NCBI RefSeq assembly: GCF_016808335.1
Contig: NC_053148.1
Location: 2,668,180 to 2,732,179, forward strand
DNA from: Panicum virgatum
Taxonomy: Eukaryota > Streptophyta > Magnoliopsida > Poales > Poaceae
Direction: 5' to 3'
Length of the DNA: 64,000 bases
The notes under the pieces are model-generated. The model worked only from the letters and a program-made list of their open reading frames with translations, had not been told where the DNA came from and ran no database searches. Every line of letters starts with the position of its first letter. Within the stretch, counting starts at the first letter, position 1. Of the stretch, positions 1-10,528 are shown piece after piece. A program made the translations under genes and the position numbers.

Positions 1-1261
1 CGAAGAGGTTGTGGAGTGGGGTTGGTGGTGGTGGGCTGATATGGCAGTTGGGCCGTTTGGGCCGGACAGTGATCCACCCACTAATGTTGGGCCTGAAGAT
101 CACGTCTGGGCCCAATGGAAGGTAAAAAAAGAAGAGATGAGTGGCCGAAGACAAACTCACATGAGAAGCAGCCATGTACAGTATTGAAATGTGTCCATGA
201 AATATTTACAATTACAAGCAGGTATACAGTATATACCTTCTAAGGCAAAGAATACGGGATTATTTGTTTGGCACCTTGAGTGGGTATGTAAAAAATCCCT
301 CCAGCAATCAAGTGAAGAACCAGCAGCAGAGCAAACATATCCATATCCATTGTTATTATTCCGGCATATGAAACTGCCCTTCTATTCCAAAACAACAAGA
401 TCAGTGCTCCGGAACTATTTGCTGCATGTTTGAGATTGGCAAGTCCTCCTCACCTGCTCAAGGTAGCTATTTTCTGAAGTTATTGCTCGTACTGGGTTCA
501 TTGCCACCAGGAGACCTGCATAAAAGTTTTTGCCTTTTGGTGTCTCCAAACTTCTTTTGTCAACTGGAGCCTGAGACTGGAAGTCCAAGGTAAGCATGGC
601 CTTTCATCTGCATGCTGAAGGATTGGTAAGCATGGTACGATGCCACGATTGTAAGCACCTTAGCAGCTGAAGTAACTTGTTTCCAAGGCAAAGATGAGTC
701 TGAGGTCCAAATCCATGGATAAGGATAAAGCAAAGTTTCTTGGAGGTAAATTAGACAACCTGCAGGAGAGCACCAGTGTTAAACAATAAGTTAGGATCAT
801 ATAATTCGTTATATGCCAGTGTAACTCTAATTCCTGACTGTCACCACTAAATACTTCTATTGTTGTAAGATTATTGTACTGCAAATCTGAATCAAAACAG
901 TAAGAAGTCCATTCTCCAAACCAGTGTGAGAAGTGCAAAAACGATTGGGAAACAATTATTACTCATCTGTCGTTTGTGATAGCAATCTAAACAATCAAAA
1001 TAATGGAATGGGCAAAAGAGGAAAAATTAATCTGATAGCAGTAAAATTTGAGTTCGGAAGAACCATAACCTGAGACAGAAGGTGCTAAATAAATTAGCAA
1101 AGTTGGCAAGGCATGATCCAAAACCCAAGGAGTCAAGATTCAGATGACAGGGCAGCCGCTTTATGGACGCCAAACATACTCTAGAAGGTTGGATTGAATG
1201 CTGGAGGTTACTTTGTTTGACTGAATCCTCGCAGTTCAAATGAAACTACTTCCGATTGTAA
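1..1261. other. Intergenic DNA and probable 3' UTR of the PPR gene
   Basis: No coding region is supported here; the ORFs are short and unrelated to known families. The part nearest 1261 lies directly downstream of the minus-strand PPR stop codon and probably contains its 3' untranslated region. A short direct repeat of a taagcatgg-type motif occurs near 590-640. Confidence 0.4.
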
Positions 1262-3124
1262 CTAAATAGCCACTACCTCCTCATCAACTAGCATATTGTC
1301 AGTGGGAACAGTTCCAGCAATCCTCATCATGTGATGGATATCTTGTACCAGACCATTGATCAAGTCAGATTCACTATGGGAATTATCACGTGTTACAAAT
1401 ACATGAACCTTATTTGCCACCTCAATCCAACTGCATCCTGGTTGTTTCTTCAGTCCACGATTATTCATCTCTGACCTAATCTGTGCTGCTTCTTTCCACT
1501 TACCAGCAGAAGCATAGATGTTAGACAGGAGAGTATAAGTTCCAGCATTATCAGGTTCTGCTTCTAAGAGACTTCTAGCTGCCAAATTGCCAATGCTCAC
1601 ATTTCCATGTGCATTACACCCACCTAGAAGGGCACTCCAGACAGAACCTGATGCAGGCTTAATCTTCAGGCAGTGAATTAACCTTTTGGCATCATCAAGC
1701 CGTCCTGCTCGGCTACAAAGATCAATCAAGCTAGTATAATGTTCATCACGCACAGCAACTGACCTATCTTTAACCATTGATTCAAAGATCCTAAGCCCTT
1801 CATCAACCAAACCAGAGTGGCTACATGCTGAGAGCAACACCACATATGTGACATCATTAGGCTTATATCCATTTTCTTGCATCTTGTCATACAGGCGTAT
1901 AGCTTCTATGCCAACAACATGATGCGCATATGCCGCAATGATTCCATTCCAAGAGATCAAGTCCTTCTCCCTAGAAAGATCAAACAACTTTCTTGCCAAC
2001 CCAATTTCGCCACACTTGGAATATAAATTCATCAGGGCGGACTCGACAAAAGTATCAAACTGAAATGCCGTTTTGCATAACATTTGATGCACCTGCTGCC
2101 CTTCACAGAGTGCCGCAAGGTTGCTGCAAGCATCAATAGCACCCAAAAATGTCACTTTATTTGGTCTGATACCTGCCGTAAGCATACCATTAAAGAACCC
2201 CAGTGCCATTTCACTTTGCATGCCTTGCAAGTAACCATTTATCATGGTAGTCCAAGTGACAACATTCCTTTCAGGTGCCTCATCAAATAGCTCCCGTGCC
2301 CTCTTCAAATCTTTTCTCCGGATAAAACCGTTAATCATAATGTTCCAAGAAGCAACATCCCTCCTGTGCATCTTCATGAACAAATCCAGCGCTTCATCAA
2401 TCCTGTCATTACTTATGTACCCAGAGATCATGGCGTTCCAAGAAACCACATTCCTGCTTGGCATGACATCGAACAACACTCGAGCTTCATCAACATTACC
2501 GTACCACGCAATGCCGGTAACCATGGTCGTATAAGCCATCACATCCCTATCTGGCATTCTTGCAAACAGCTCTCGCGCACTATCCACGCTCCCTGACCGC
2601 ACCAGTCCGGCCAGCAGAATGTTCCATGAGCCGGCATCCCTCACTGGCATGCGGTCGAACAGCGCACAGGCATCATCCACTCGGCCCGCAGCGACGTATG
2701 CCTCCAGCATCGTGTTCCAGGACACGACGTTCCGCTGGGGCATCCGCTCGAACAGCGCCTCGGCCTCGTCAACGCGGCGTGCGCGCGCGTACCCGGAGAG
2801 GAGCGCCGTCCAGGTGACCACGTTCCGACGCGCGTCGGGGCGGTTGAACAGCGCCCGCGCGTCCCGCAGCATCCCGCGCCGCGCGTACGCCGACACCATG
2901 GCCGTCCAGGTCACCACGTCCCGGTCGGGCGTCCCGTCGAACAGCCTGCGCGCGTCCCACACGCGCCCCTCCGCGGCCAGCTCCGCGATGCGGCGGCTCG
3001 TGTCCTCCACGCGCTCCAGCCCGACGGAAGCGGCGGAGGCACTCGCGCTGCCGTAGGCGCCGTCGCCGGCAAGCCGGAGCCGCCGCGAGGAGCGGAGCCG
3101 GCGCAGCGCTGCCGAAGCCACCAT
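1262..3124 (-). CDS. Pentatricopeptide repeat protein, PLS class, E/E+ subgroup
   Basis: A single-exon gene encoding 620 residues. After an Arg/Ala/Ser-rich N-terminus (about 1-35) typical of mitochondrial or plastid targeting, residues about 40-300 are a nearly unbroken run of about 31-residue repeats with the DVVTWTAMVSAYAR and NVVSWNAMISGY signatures. Longer P and L-type repeats follow (GIRPNKVTFLGAIDAC, YKPNDVTYVVLLSACSHSG). The last about 140 residues form the E and E+ motifs (GSVWSALLGGC, KKQPGCSWIEV, VHVFV). No DYW deaminase domain is present. Proteins of this class bind organellar RNA, one base per repeat, and the E class usually serves C-to-U editing together with a separate deaminase; that role is inferred from the family. 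Absence of introns and GC rise toward the 5' end are normal for grass PPR genes. The start at 3124 gives the targeting peptide and lies only 368 bp from the divergent ALKBH start. Confidence 0.93.
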   Translation of the reverse strand: MVASAALRRLRSSRRLRLAGDGAYGSASASAASVGLERVEDTSRRIAELAAEGRVWDARRLFDGTPDRDVVTWTAMVSAYARRGMLRDARALFNRPDARRNVVTWTALLSGYARARRVDEAEALFERMPQRNVVSWNTMLEAYVAAGRVDDACALFDRMPVRDAGSWNILLAGLVRSGSVDSARELFARMPDRDVMAYTTMVTGIAWYGNVDEARVLFDVMPSRNVVSWNAMISGYISNDRIDEALDLFMKMHRRDVASWNIMINGFIRRKDLKRARELFDEAPERNVVTWTTMINGYLQGMQSEMALGFFNGMLTAGIRPNKVTFLGAIDACSNLAALCEGQQVHQMLCKTAFQFDTFVESALMNLYSKCGEIGLARKLFDLSREKDLISWNGIIAAYAHHVVGIEAIRLYDKMQENGYKPNDVTYVVLLSACSHSGLVDEGLRIFESMVKDRSVAVRDEHYTSLIDLCSRAGRLDDAKRLIHCLKIKPASGSVWSALLGGCNAHGNVSIGNLAARSLLEAEPDNAGTYTLLSNIYASAGKWKEAAQIRSEMNNRGLKKQPGCSWIEVANKVHVFVTRDNSHSESDLINGLVQDIHHMMRIAGTVPTDNMLVDEEVVAI

Positions 3125-3492
3125 ACTTTACTTGGCAGACACAGAGTTTTTTTTTTTTTGAAACAGGCAGACACAGAGTTACCAGACCAAGCGACTCCCG
3201 TTATGTTTCCTCTCCCCGTCAAAGCTTCAGATCCTGGCCGTCCGATCCTGCCACCGACGGCTACGATTGCTGGGTCCCACCCGCCAGAGCCCAACGCGGC
3301 TGCCGAGGCGTTGGCTCTGTACGGCAAAATACGGCTAGGCTATCTATACGGAAGCGCACCCAAACCTTTCCCGAAAGGCGAAGCGTCGAATCGAAATCGA
3401 GGCCAGCGAGGCGGCGGCGAAGGGGGAGTGCCGGCGGCGAGGGGCCCACGCGTCAGGGACAGAGCGGGGGAGTTCCTCACCACCGGCGGGCG
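3125..3492. promoter_or_regulatory. Divergent promoter between PPR and ALKBH genes
   Basis: Only 368 bp separate the two start codons, which face away from each other, so both promoters and both 5' UTRs must lie here. A TATA-like tatctata at about 3340-3347 could serve the plus-strand gene. The interval also contains a T-tract insertion flanked by a 15-bp direct repeat (3134-3180), listed separately. Confidence 0.6.
3134..3180. repeat. 15-bp direct repeat flanking a T-tract (retroposon footprint)
   Basis: The 15-bp word ggcagacacagagtt occurs at 3134-3148 and 3166-3180. Between the copies are 11 T followed by gaaaca. A homopolymer tract flanked by a perfect 15-bp target duplication is the signature of a target-primed retroposition event that copied almost nothing but its tail. 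Confidence 0.6.
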
Positions 3493-3522
3493 ATGGATAT
3501 GGCGCCCTCCTCCTCCTCCTCC

Positions 3523-3553
<31 letters not shown>

Positions 3554-6500
3554 CCGACCCGATGGCGCTCGTGCAGGGGTACACGAGCGAGGAGCTGGCC
3601 ATCGCGGGGGAGTTCCTCACCACATGGCTCCCCTTCCTGTCCGCGGGCCTCTGCCCCTCCTGCGTCGAGTCGCTCCGCGGCCGCGTCGACTCCTTGCTCC
3701 CGCGAGGTAACCGCCGGCCGCCGTGGTTGGGATTCTGTGTAGACGTACACTTGTGCTACTAGGGTTTTTTGGTTAGTTCTTGTGCCTGACACCCTTCCAA
3801 CCCCGGGCAGATGAGGAATCGCCGCCGACGCCGACGCTCCAGATCGATCAGATTGAGCCGACGGGGTGGGACTCGGATCCCGCGCCCCAGAAGCACCCGC
3901 CTTTCGAGCCCAGCGGATGGGATTCGGATCCTCCGCCACCGCCGCCGCCGCAGCAGCAGCCGGCGCCGGCGGAGAAGCCGAGGATGTCGTGGGCGGATAT
4001 GGCGCAGGAGGACGAGCTCGCTGCGGCGGCGGAGGAGGACGCGCCGGCCGCGGCGGCTGATGACGGGGAGGAGGGGGACGAGGTTGGGAGGCCCAAGGTG
4101 CAGCTGACGAGGGACCAGCGGGAACAGAGGAGGTTCAAGAACGTGGTGCGGAAGAAGGATTTCATCTGCCTCGAGAGAATTAATGGCCGCCTCGTCAACA
4201 TCCTTGAGGGCATTGAGCTTCATGCCGGTGTATTCAGCTCAGCTGAGCAGCGGCGCATTGTCGAATGCGTATATGACCTCCAGGAGAGAGGCAGGCGTGG
4301 GGAGCTTGGAGGTGAGTGTCACTTGGTTCTTATATTTGGCCTGATGTGCTTTGCCCTGGAAATTGGGGTTTGAAATCATTGAATTTTCATAATGGCTAGG
4401 CATTGGAGAAATATTTGGATAAAGTTAGCATTAGCTCGGGGCTAGTGAGAATTCATTTCAAAGTTCCATAGTTATATGTTGCCATATGAGGTAAACTATG
4501 TAGTACCAGAAGTTCCATAGTTATATGCTACCATATGAGGTCAACTATATAGCTCCAGAATTATCCCCTTGAGTATGACTGTTATCGAAAAGACTTACTG
4601 ATAATAATATAGAAAATCATTTCTTTTATCAAATGCTACCCATATAATTTTTTCTTATTACACACATGACACATGACCATGGTTTTTGACGTGTTGTGGC
4701 GTCCATTGCCATTGGCCCCCCTAGTAGGCGACAAAGTGTAATTAGGACCTTTTGTGTGTCCTGTCATCCTGCGGCATTATGGATACACCTAGGACGCCTA
4801 AAAAATCATGCACATGAGTCTGCTACACCAGTGCTTACTTGTTTGTACAAACTATAAGCCTTAACATTCTAGCATTACTAATTCAGCACCATTTATTATT
4901 GTACATGCATTTTTCTGGTTTCCTTTTCTCATGTGTTTGTAGATCAATTGTAGTTTTTCACATTAGCATTTGCAAGCAAACAAACATGCAGACCTTACTC
5001 TATTGCTTCCACCTTCCAGCCCTGGATCCAACTTTCAACAGGAGTATAGTGTATTAGTAGTGGAGTGGGGCATTGGACTGTCCTTAACTTTGGTTAGATG
5101 AATCCTTAAATGCACTTTATTCTTCATATTTCAGAAAACGAGATATTTTGTTGAAACCATACAGAAATGCATTATGTAGAGTGGAATATTCAAATTCATG
5201 CAAACCCTGTTTCTCTTAGTGTGGGCTGATTGCACATGCCATATTTTTGTGTATCTGATTCTGTGGAGCATGGAGCACCGATGCCTTTTTTACATATATA
5301 GAATATTGTGCAAACTGAAGCCAATATATTATTACAGTAATAGTCTGTGTTAATACTATAAGATTGAGATGACTTTCATGACTTCACACCCTCACCATGA
5401 ACAGGCATGTAATCACAGCTTGACTTTGCATTGCAAGCTTTGAGAAGTCAATCTTTCAAACTTCTCAATGACAAGTCAAGCTAGTGGATGTTATGAATTC
5501 GTCTTTTACTGGATTACATTATATTGATTTCAGTTCCTCCTTCGAGGGGTGGCATGATGTCTTAATCGAATTAATCCAATTTTTATCAAATGATTGCTGT
5601 TGTTGTTTTAACTTAGTTAACATTTAGGTGAAAGCAGAAATGGAAAATAAATAAATTGGACTTCTAATTCTAATGCAATTTTACTATTGTTATACTTCCT
5701 ATATCGCAAACTGTATAATAATGTTAGATTATGCTCTTAATGTTTTCTTCTATTGATACTCAAATATTAATATAGTATTACTGTAGATTGTATGAAACTG
5801 TTAAGTTGCAGTCGTTTGTTTGCCATATTTAGCTTTCTATTTTGTGTGTCTGAATCCTGTTATGTTTCCTCTCATGTCAGATCGCACATACACTGAACCT
5901 CAAAAATGGATGCGTGGTAAAGGCCGGGTAACAATCCAATTTGGATGCTGTTACAATTATGCTACGGTACTTTCCTCCGAGAATTCCATCATCTTGTGAA
6001 CTACATGTAACATTGTTGAGCCTCATATGTAAATTTGAACTAAATCTTCATGGCAGGATAAGAACGGAAATCCACCAGGCATTATACAGACCATTGTTTC
6101 TGATCCAATGCCTGATCTCTTTAAGACTATGGTTAAGAGACTGGTACGATGGCAAGTTCTGCCGCCGACTTGTGTACCAGACAGCTGCATTGTAAATATA
6201 TATGAACCTGCAGATTGCATCCCACCACATATAGATAGCCATGATTTTGTTCGGCCATTTTGTACCGTTTCTTTCCTCAGTGAATGCAACATTCTTTTTG
6301 GATCAAACCTGAGAGCTTCTGCCCCTGGAGAATTCACTGGTTCAATTGCGATCCCTCTCCCCGTCGGGTACATATCTTGCCATGTTCTTTCCTTCTGCTA
6401 GTTGATTTCTTATTAAGGTAGTTGCACTTATTTATAATTATATACTATTTGGATAGTTGGAAAATTGATTTTATTTCTTGGCATTTCAAAGTTATGAATA

Positions 6501-7699
6501 TATACAATTTTGAAGACTTTAGTAGCTCATTTGACTTCTATAAATGATTTGTTGCTGCATGGTACAGTTTTAGTAAAATTGTTTTCTTTGGGTCTGTACT
6601 TTTCAGAAGTTTTTTCTTCCAAGATCTATTTTGTAATGATTTATTTTTATGGATCTTGTTTTGCTGCAGATTGCTGCAAAGGTCTATTTTTAACAGTTAG
6701 ATTTTGTTTGTGTATCTTGTTCCCATTTAAATTACCAGAGTTATATCTGTAATTTTACATTATTTTCAAAGTAGTATCTTTGTTTTCTAGTGGTAGAGTT
6801 CACAAAACTAGTATTTATAAATCATAAGTACATCAGTTTTACTGTGCAGTTTTTACTAAATATGAACATTCACAGGTCTGTGCTTGTCCTGAACGGCAAT
6901 GGTGCTGATGTAGCAAAGCATTGTGTTCCAGCAGTCCCGACCAAAAGGTTTGCACTCATCTGTTGTATTTTTTCAGAACTTATGGGACTTTCACATTAAA
7001 TATTTGATGCACTGCTTTCTAAAACACAGGATATCCATTACCTTCAGAAAAATGGACCCAGCAAAGCGTCCATTCAATTTTAAAGATGATCCCGAACTGC
7101 TTAACCTTACACCTCTAGGGACAGTTGTGCAAGAAGGTGGCAGATCATCAAATGAAGGCAGGAGCAAGCTACCTGATGTCCAAATAACAAATCTGAGCAA
7201 TCTATCCAGAGGCAAGAGGTCTAAAGGAAGAACATCTTCTGGGAAAGTTGGAGGCGGCATTCTTGGAGACCAACCTCCTGGACATGATCAAGCTCCTGCA
7301 GTAGAAGTTCTGTCCCGGCAAAGTCTGCATGGCCAGCGCCCTGTCTCTGCATCAAGTGCAGAGAGAGAAAGGAGCTCTGGCAGGTGGTCAAGGGAACCGA
7401 GATATCAATCTAATGCTCTTGGCATGCAGGCTCAGGTGGATGATATCAGAGAGTGGCCACATCCGTTGCCACAAGAGAGACGGCATGGCAATGGTATTAA
7501 TTCCAGTGAAGATGGTGTGGAATCTGTGGGAAGGAGACCACGGGTGGAGCATAGACAGATCTCGTTGATAAACCGGACAATAAACGACGACATGGATCCC
7601 CTTCCAATATCAAGCCGTGAATCAGGTGACCAGCCTCATGCTAGCGGGCGAACCTTGTATAACAAGCCAAGGAGGACCAGAGTAAGCCTGGATGACTGA
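3493..7699 (+). CDS. ALKBH10B: ALKBH10B-like 2-oxoglutarate/Fe(II) RNA demethylase, six exons
   Basis: Exons read as 3493-3706, 3811-4311, 5881-5966, 6057-6367, 6876-6947 and 7030-7699; all junctions are GT-AG and join in frame to 617 residues. The family oxidatively removes N6-methyl groups from mRNA adenosine. The N-terminus is low complexity (Ser/Gly, Pro-rich). Residues about 235-405 form the AlkB fold: RTYTEPQKWMRGKGRVTIQF, iron ligands H325 and D327 in PPHIDSHDF, the third ligand H386 in DVAKHCVP, and 2-oxoglutarate-binding arginines in KRISITFRKMD (R395, R401). All catalytic residues are present. The last about 215 residues are polar and disordered, as in the ALKBH9/10 group. Intron 2 is 1.57 kb. 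The exact paralogue (ALKBH9 or ALKBH10) is inferred from the conserved core only. Confidence 0.93.
4462..4559. repeat. 49-bp tandem duplication in ALKBH intron 2
   Basis: Two adjacent copies (4462-4510 and 4511-4559) beginning agttccatagttatatg differ at only a few bases. They lie in noncoding intron sequence. Confidence 0.7.
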
Positions 7700-8285
7700 G
7701 CCGTGCTGAAATCTTTTGTGGAAAGAGCCCTGGACATCTGAACGGATATTTAATCTGTATAATATTGCATTGGGTGAATACAAAAGCACCAAAAGATAGC
7801 GTAGAACTTCTCATGGTAGACGGCGCGTACTGAATGGACTAGGAACAAAGTTTGCTTGCAGGAGTAATCAGGTTCTTCCTGCTCATGTGTAGATAAGGAG
7901 TCTGCCGGATGTTGTATTTTTGACTGATGCATTGGTGATTGATGATGATGACTCAATAATTTGATTTGATAGAAATAGAATCATGACTGTGCCATTGGTG
8001 ACCGACCGTCGCAGGGTGGAAACCCTAGACGAGGCCGATCGTTTCTGGTTAGGAGTCGGATTGTTCGTCGGGTTGTGGATTGTGGTTTCAGGATGGGAAA
8101 CCGGAAAAATATCAGGGTCGGAGTCGAGTTGGAGTCTGACCTGACCTGGTCCGCCTCGGCAATCCGAGGTCGGTACGCCCCCCCTAATCTTGCGCCGCCA
8201 CCATAAAACCAGGACGCGGCCACGATCCAACACCCCGAACGAAGCAAGAACTCGGCCGAATCACCGGTGCTCTTGAGCCACGACG
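7700..8285. other. ALKBH 3' UTR and CAF1 promoter
   Basis: The 586-bp interval between two plus-strand genes must hold the ALKBH 3' UTR and the CAF1 promoter. A TATA-like ccataaaacc near 8201 would place a CAF1 transcription start near 8230, giving a short GC-rich 5' UTR. This assignment is inference from position. Confidence 0.45.
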
Positions 8286-9221
8286 ATGCCCTCCCGCGAC
8301 GGCGGCCCTGCCGTCATCCACCCTCAACCGCCGCCGCCGCCTCTGCCGTCGTCTAGCTTCATGCACATCGTGCCCCAGTATCACCCAGCCATGATGGTGC
8401 CGTACGCGCCGCCGCCCGCGCAGCTGGTGTACTCGGCCTCGAGCGCCGCCGCCACCAAGGCCGAGGTCCGGGACGTGTGGTCCGGGAACCTCGAGGAGGA
8501 GCTCGCCAACATCGCGGCGCTGCTGCCCTACTACCCCTGCGTGTGCGTGGACACGGAGTTCCCCGGCGCCGTGCACGACTCGGGCACGCCGCGCTACCTC
8601 CGCGGCCCGCGCGAGAGCTACGCGCTCGTGAAGAGGAACGTCGACGACCTCAAGCTGCTCCAGGTCGGGTTCGCGCTGTCGGGCGCCGCCGGCCGCTGCC
8701 CCGTCGCGTGGCAGTTCAACGTCCGGGGCTTCGACCCCGCGCGCGACCCGCACGCGCCGGCCTCCATCGACATGCTCCGCGCGCAGGGCATGGACTTCGG
8801 CACGCTGCGCCAGTTCGGCGTCCGCCCGGACGACTTCGCCGTCGGGTTCTACCGCTGCGGCCTCGGCTGCGGGCAGCTCACCTGGGCGGCGTTCGCCGGC
8901 GCCTACGACTTCGCGTACCTCGCCAAGGTGCTCACCGGCGGCCGCCCGCTGCCGGACACGCTGGACGGCTTCCACGCCCTGCTCCAGGGGCTCTTCGGGC
9001 CCAAGGTGCTCGACGCGAAGCACCTCGCCAGGTGCTGTGGCATCCGCGGGGGGCTGGAGCAGGTGGCCGCCGCGCTCGGCGTCAAGCGCGCCGCCGGCCG
9101 CGCGCACTGCGCCGGCTCCGACAGCCTGCTCACCACCGACGTGCTCCTGGCGATGGTGGACCGCTTCTTCAGGAACTGCAACGTGCTCTCGCACGCCGGC
9201 ACCATCGTAGATTTAGCGTAG
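8286..9221 (+). CDS. CAF1: CCR4-associated factor 1 (CAF1/POP2) deadenylase
   Basis: An intronless, very GC-rich gene for 311 residues. CAF1 is a DEDDh 3'-5' exoribonuclease of the CCR4-NOT complex that shortens poly(A) tails in the cytoplasm. The catalytic set is complete: D89 and E91 in CVDTEFPG, D208 in GAYDFAYL, and H274 and D279 in RAHCAGSDSLLT. Residues 1-55 are a Pro/Ser-rich extension, then the conserved VWSGNLEEEL start of the domain. Length is slightly above the usual 270-290 residues because of that extension. Grass CAF1 genes of this intronless type are a multigene family with stress-inducible members; expression cannot be read from the sequence. The stop codon lies in the first copy of a 24-bp tandem repeat. 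Confidence 0.95.
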   Translation: MPSRDGGPAVIHPQPPPPPLPSSSFMHIVPQYHPAMMVPYAPPPAQLVYSASSAAATKAEVRDVWSGNLEEELANIAALLPYYPCVCVDTEFPGAVHDSGTPRYLRGPRESYALVKRNVDDLKLLQVGFALSGAAGRCPVAWQFNVRGFDPARDPHAPASIDMLRAQGMDFGTLRQFGVRPDDFAVGFYRCGLGCGQLTWAAFAGAYDFAYLAKVLTGGRPLPDTLDGFHALLQGLFGPKVLDAKHLARCCGIRGGLEQVAAALGVKRAAGRAHCAGSDSLLTTDVLLAMVDRFFRNCNVLSHAGTIVDLA

Positions 9222-9247
9222 CGCACCATCGTAGATTTAGTGTAGCT
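9200..9247. repeat. 24-bp tandem repeat spanning the CAF1 stop codon
   Basis: The unit beginning gcaccatcgtagatttag occurs twice in tandem with one difference (cgtagc versus tgtagc). The first copy supplies the final codons and the stop. Confidence 0.75.
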
Positions 9248-10307
9248 TGTAGCTAGTGCGATTAGTGTAGTTTTGTACAAATTACTGTTAGGAAGTTAGG
9301 ATTGATCGAAGGGGGTCGTTTTACTTTATTTGATCATGCATTTGATTATGCATGTGTTTTTATCAACTATAATCGTCTGAACTCTCAAAAACTAGCAACA
9401 ACTGATTCAGTAATAGGCACAGGTGGACAACCTGATAATGTTGTGCTTCTACTGAGCTCCTCAACTTTTGCGTTCATACCCGCGCTTTCAACTTTTCGCC
9501 GGCCGCTGTGGCCGTACAGCCCGACGGCATCCGCGCGGGGGCGCGTCACCGGAGCTCCCTGCTGCTGCACACCGAGCCTGCCTGAACCCTGCAGGACACG
9601 ACGCCACCGAGCCGCTCACGGCCGGTGCGCGCACCACACACGCGCCGCGGCTCCGGGCTGCCGGCCGCTGCGGCGCACATCACTAGCGCTAAAATTTCAG
9701 ATAGCTAGTTCTTACTGTTGTTTTTGTGCCTGGTGAGGTTGTTCTTGCTTTTATATTTGAGGTAGTTCTTACTGTTGTATTTTAGGACAGTGTGGTTGGG
9801 CTCTTTGGCAACTATGTACTCCACAGTTTTGCTAGATAACATCCTATTCATATGTCATGTCCATGCAATTCTAGCTAGGTTTCCTTATTCACCGAAATTT
9901 CTGATATATCCCTTTTATTCCTAGGGTCCGATAAAATTAGATATCGGCTATTTTTTCTTATTTATCCTACTTCTACACAGACAGTCCAAATTCACCTGTG
10001 CGACGATCCCACGCTCATAATATTTTATTTTTATTTTTGTCTGTGAACAAGTGATTTAATAGCTTAGAAATAGTTTCAAGTCAAATTCTACGATTTTTTT
10101 CGAAAAATTGATTTTTTTTGAATTTGGTCGGATATTTTCGATATATCTTATTTATCCATGACCTCAGGTAAATTTTTATTTTCAATAATGAAAACCTTGA
10201 TTCTAGCAATAATGTTACTTGAAATGCTCTCTATTTAGTGTTATAATGTGTCTATGAGAATTGTTGATGGCATAAAGAAACAGGAAATGAGAATTCTAGA
10301 TAAAATC
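9222..10307. other. Intergenic, no gene recognised
   Basis: Includes the CAF1 3' UTR, a GC-rich patch at about 9480-9690 with no recognisable product, and AT-rich DNA from 9690 to 10300. A short repeat of tagttcttactgttgt occurs near 9706 and 9763. Confidence 0.5.
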
Positions 10308-10528
10308 CAACATAGTTTGGTTTTGACCATCTAACTATCGCCTCAGTTTGGTTTTGACCATCAAACCGCAAAACTAGGAATCTTTGGCCACCCAACTCTC
10401 AAAACCATTCATATTGGCCATCAGATGGTTTTCCGGGTGGTTTTGGTAACGTGGATGCCATGTGGCGATAGACCCACCTGTCAGTCCTCCACCCTTCCCC
10501 TCACACCTCTCTAGCTCGCCTAGCCAGC

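Noticed and set aside
8477..9256. Shifted-frame ORF across the CAF1 gene (259 codons) and a minus-strand ORF of 336 codons
   Set aside because: Shadows of a very GC-rich gene; only the frame at 8286 carries the DEDDh residues.
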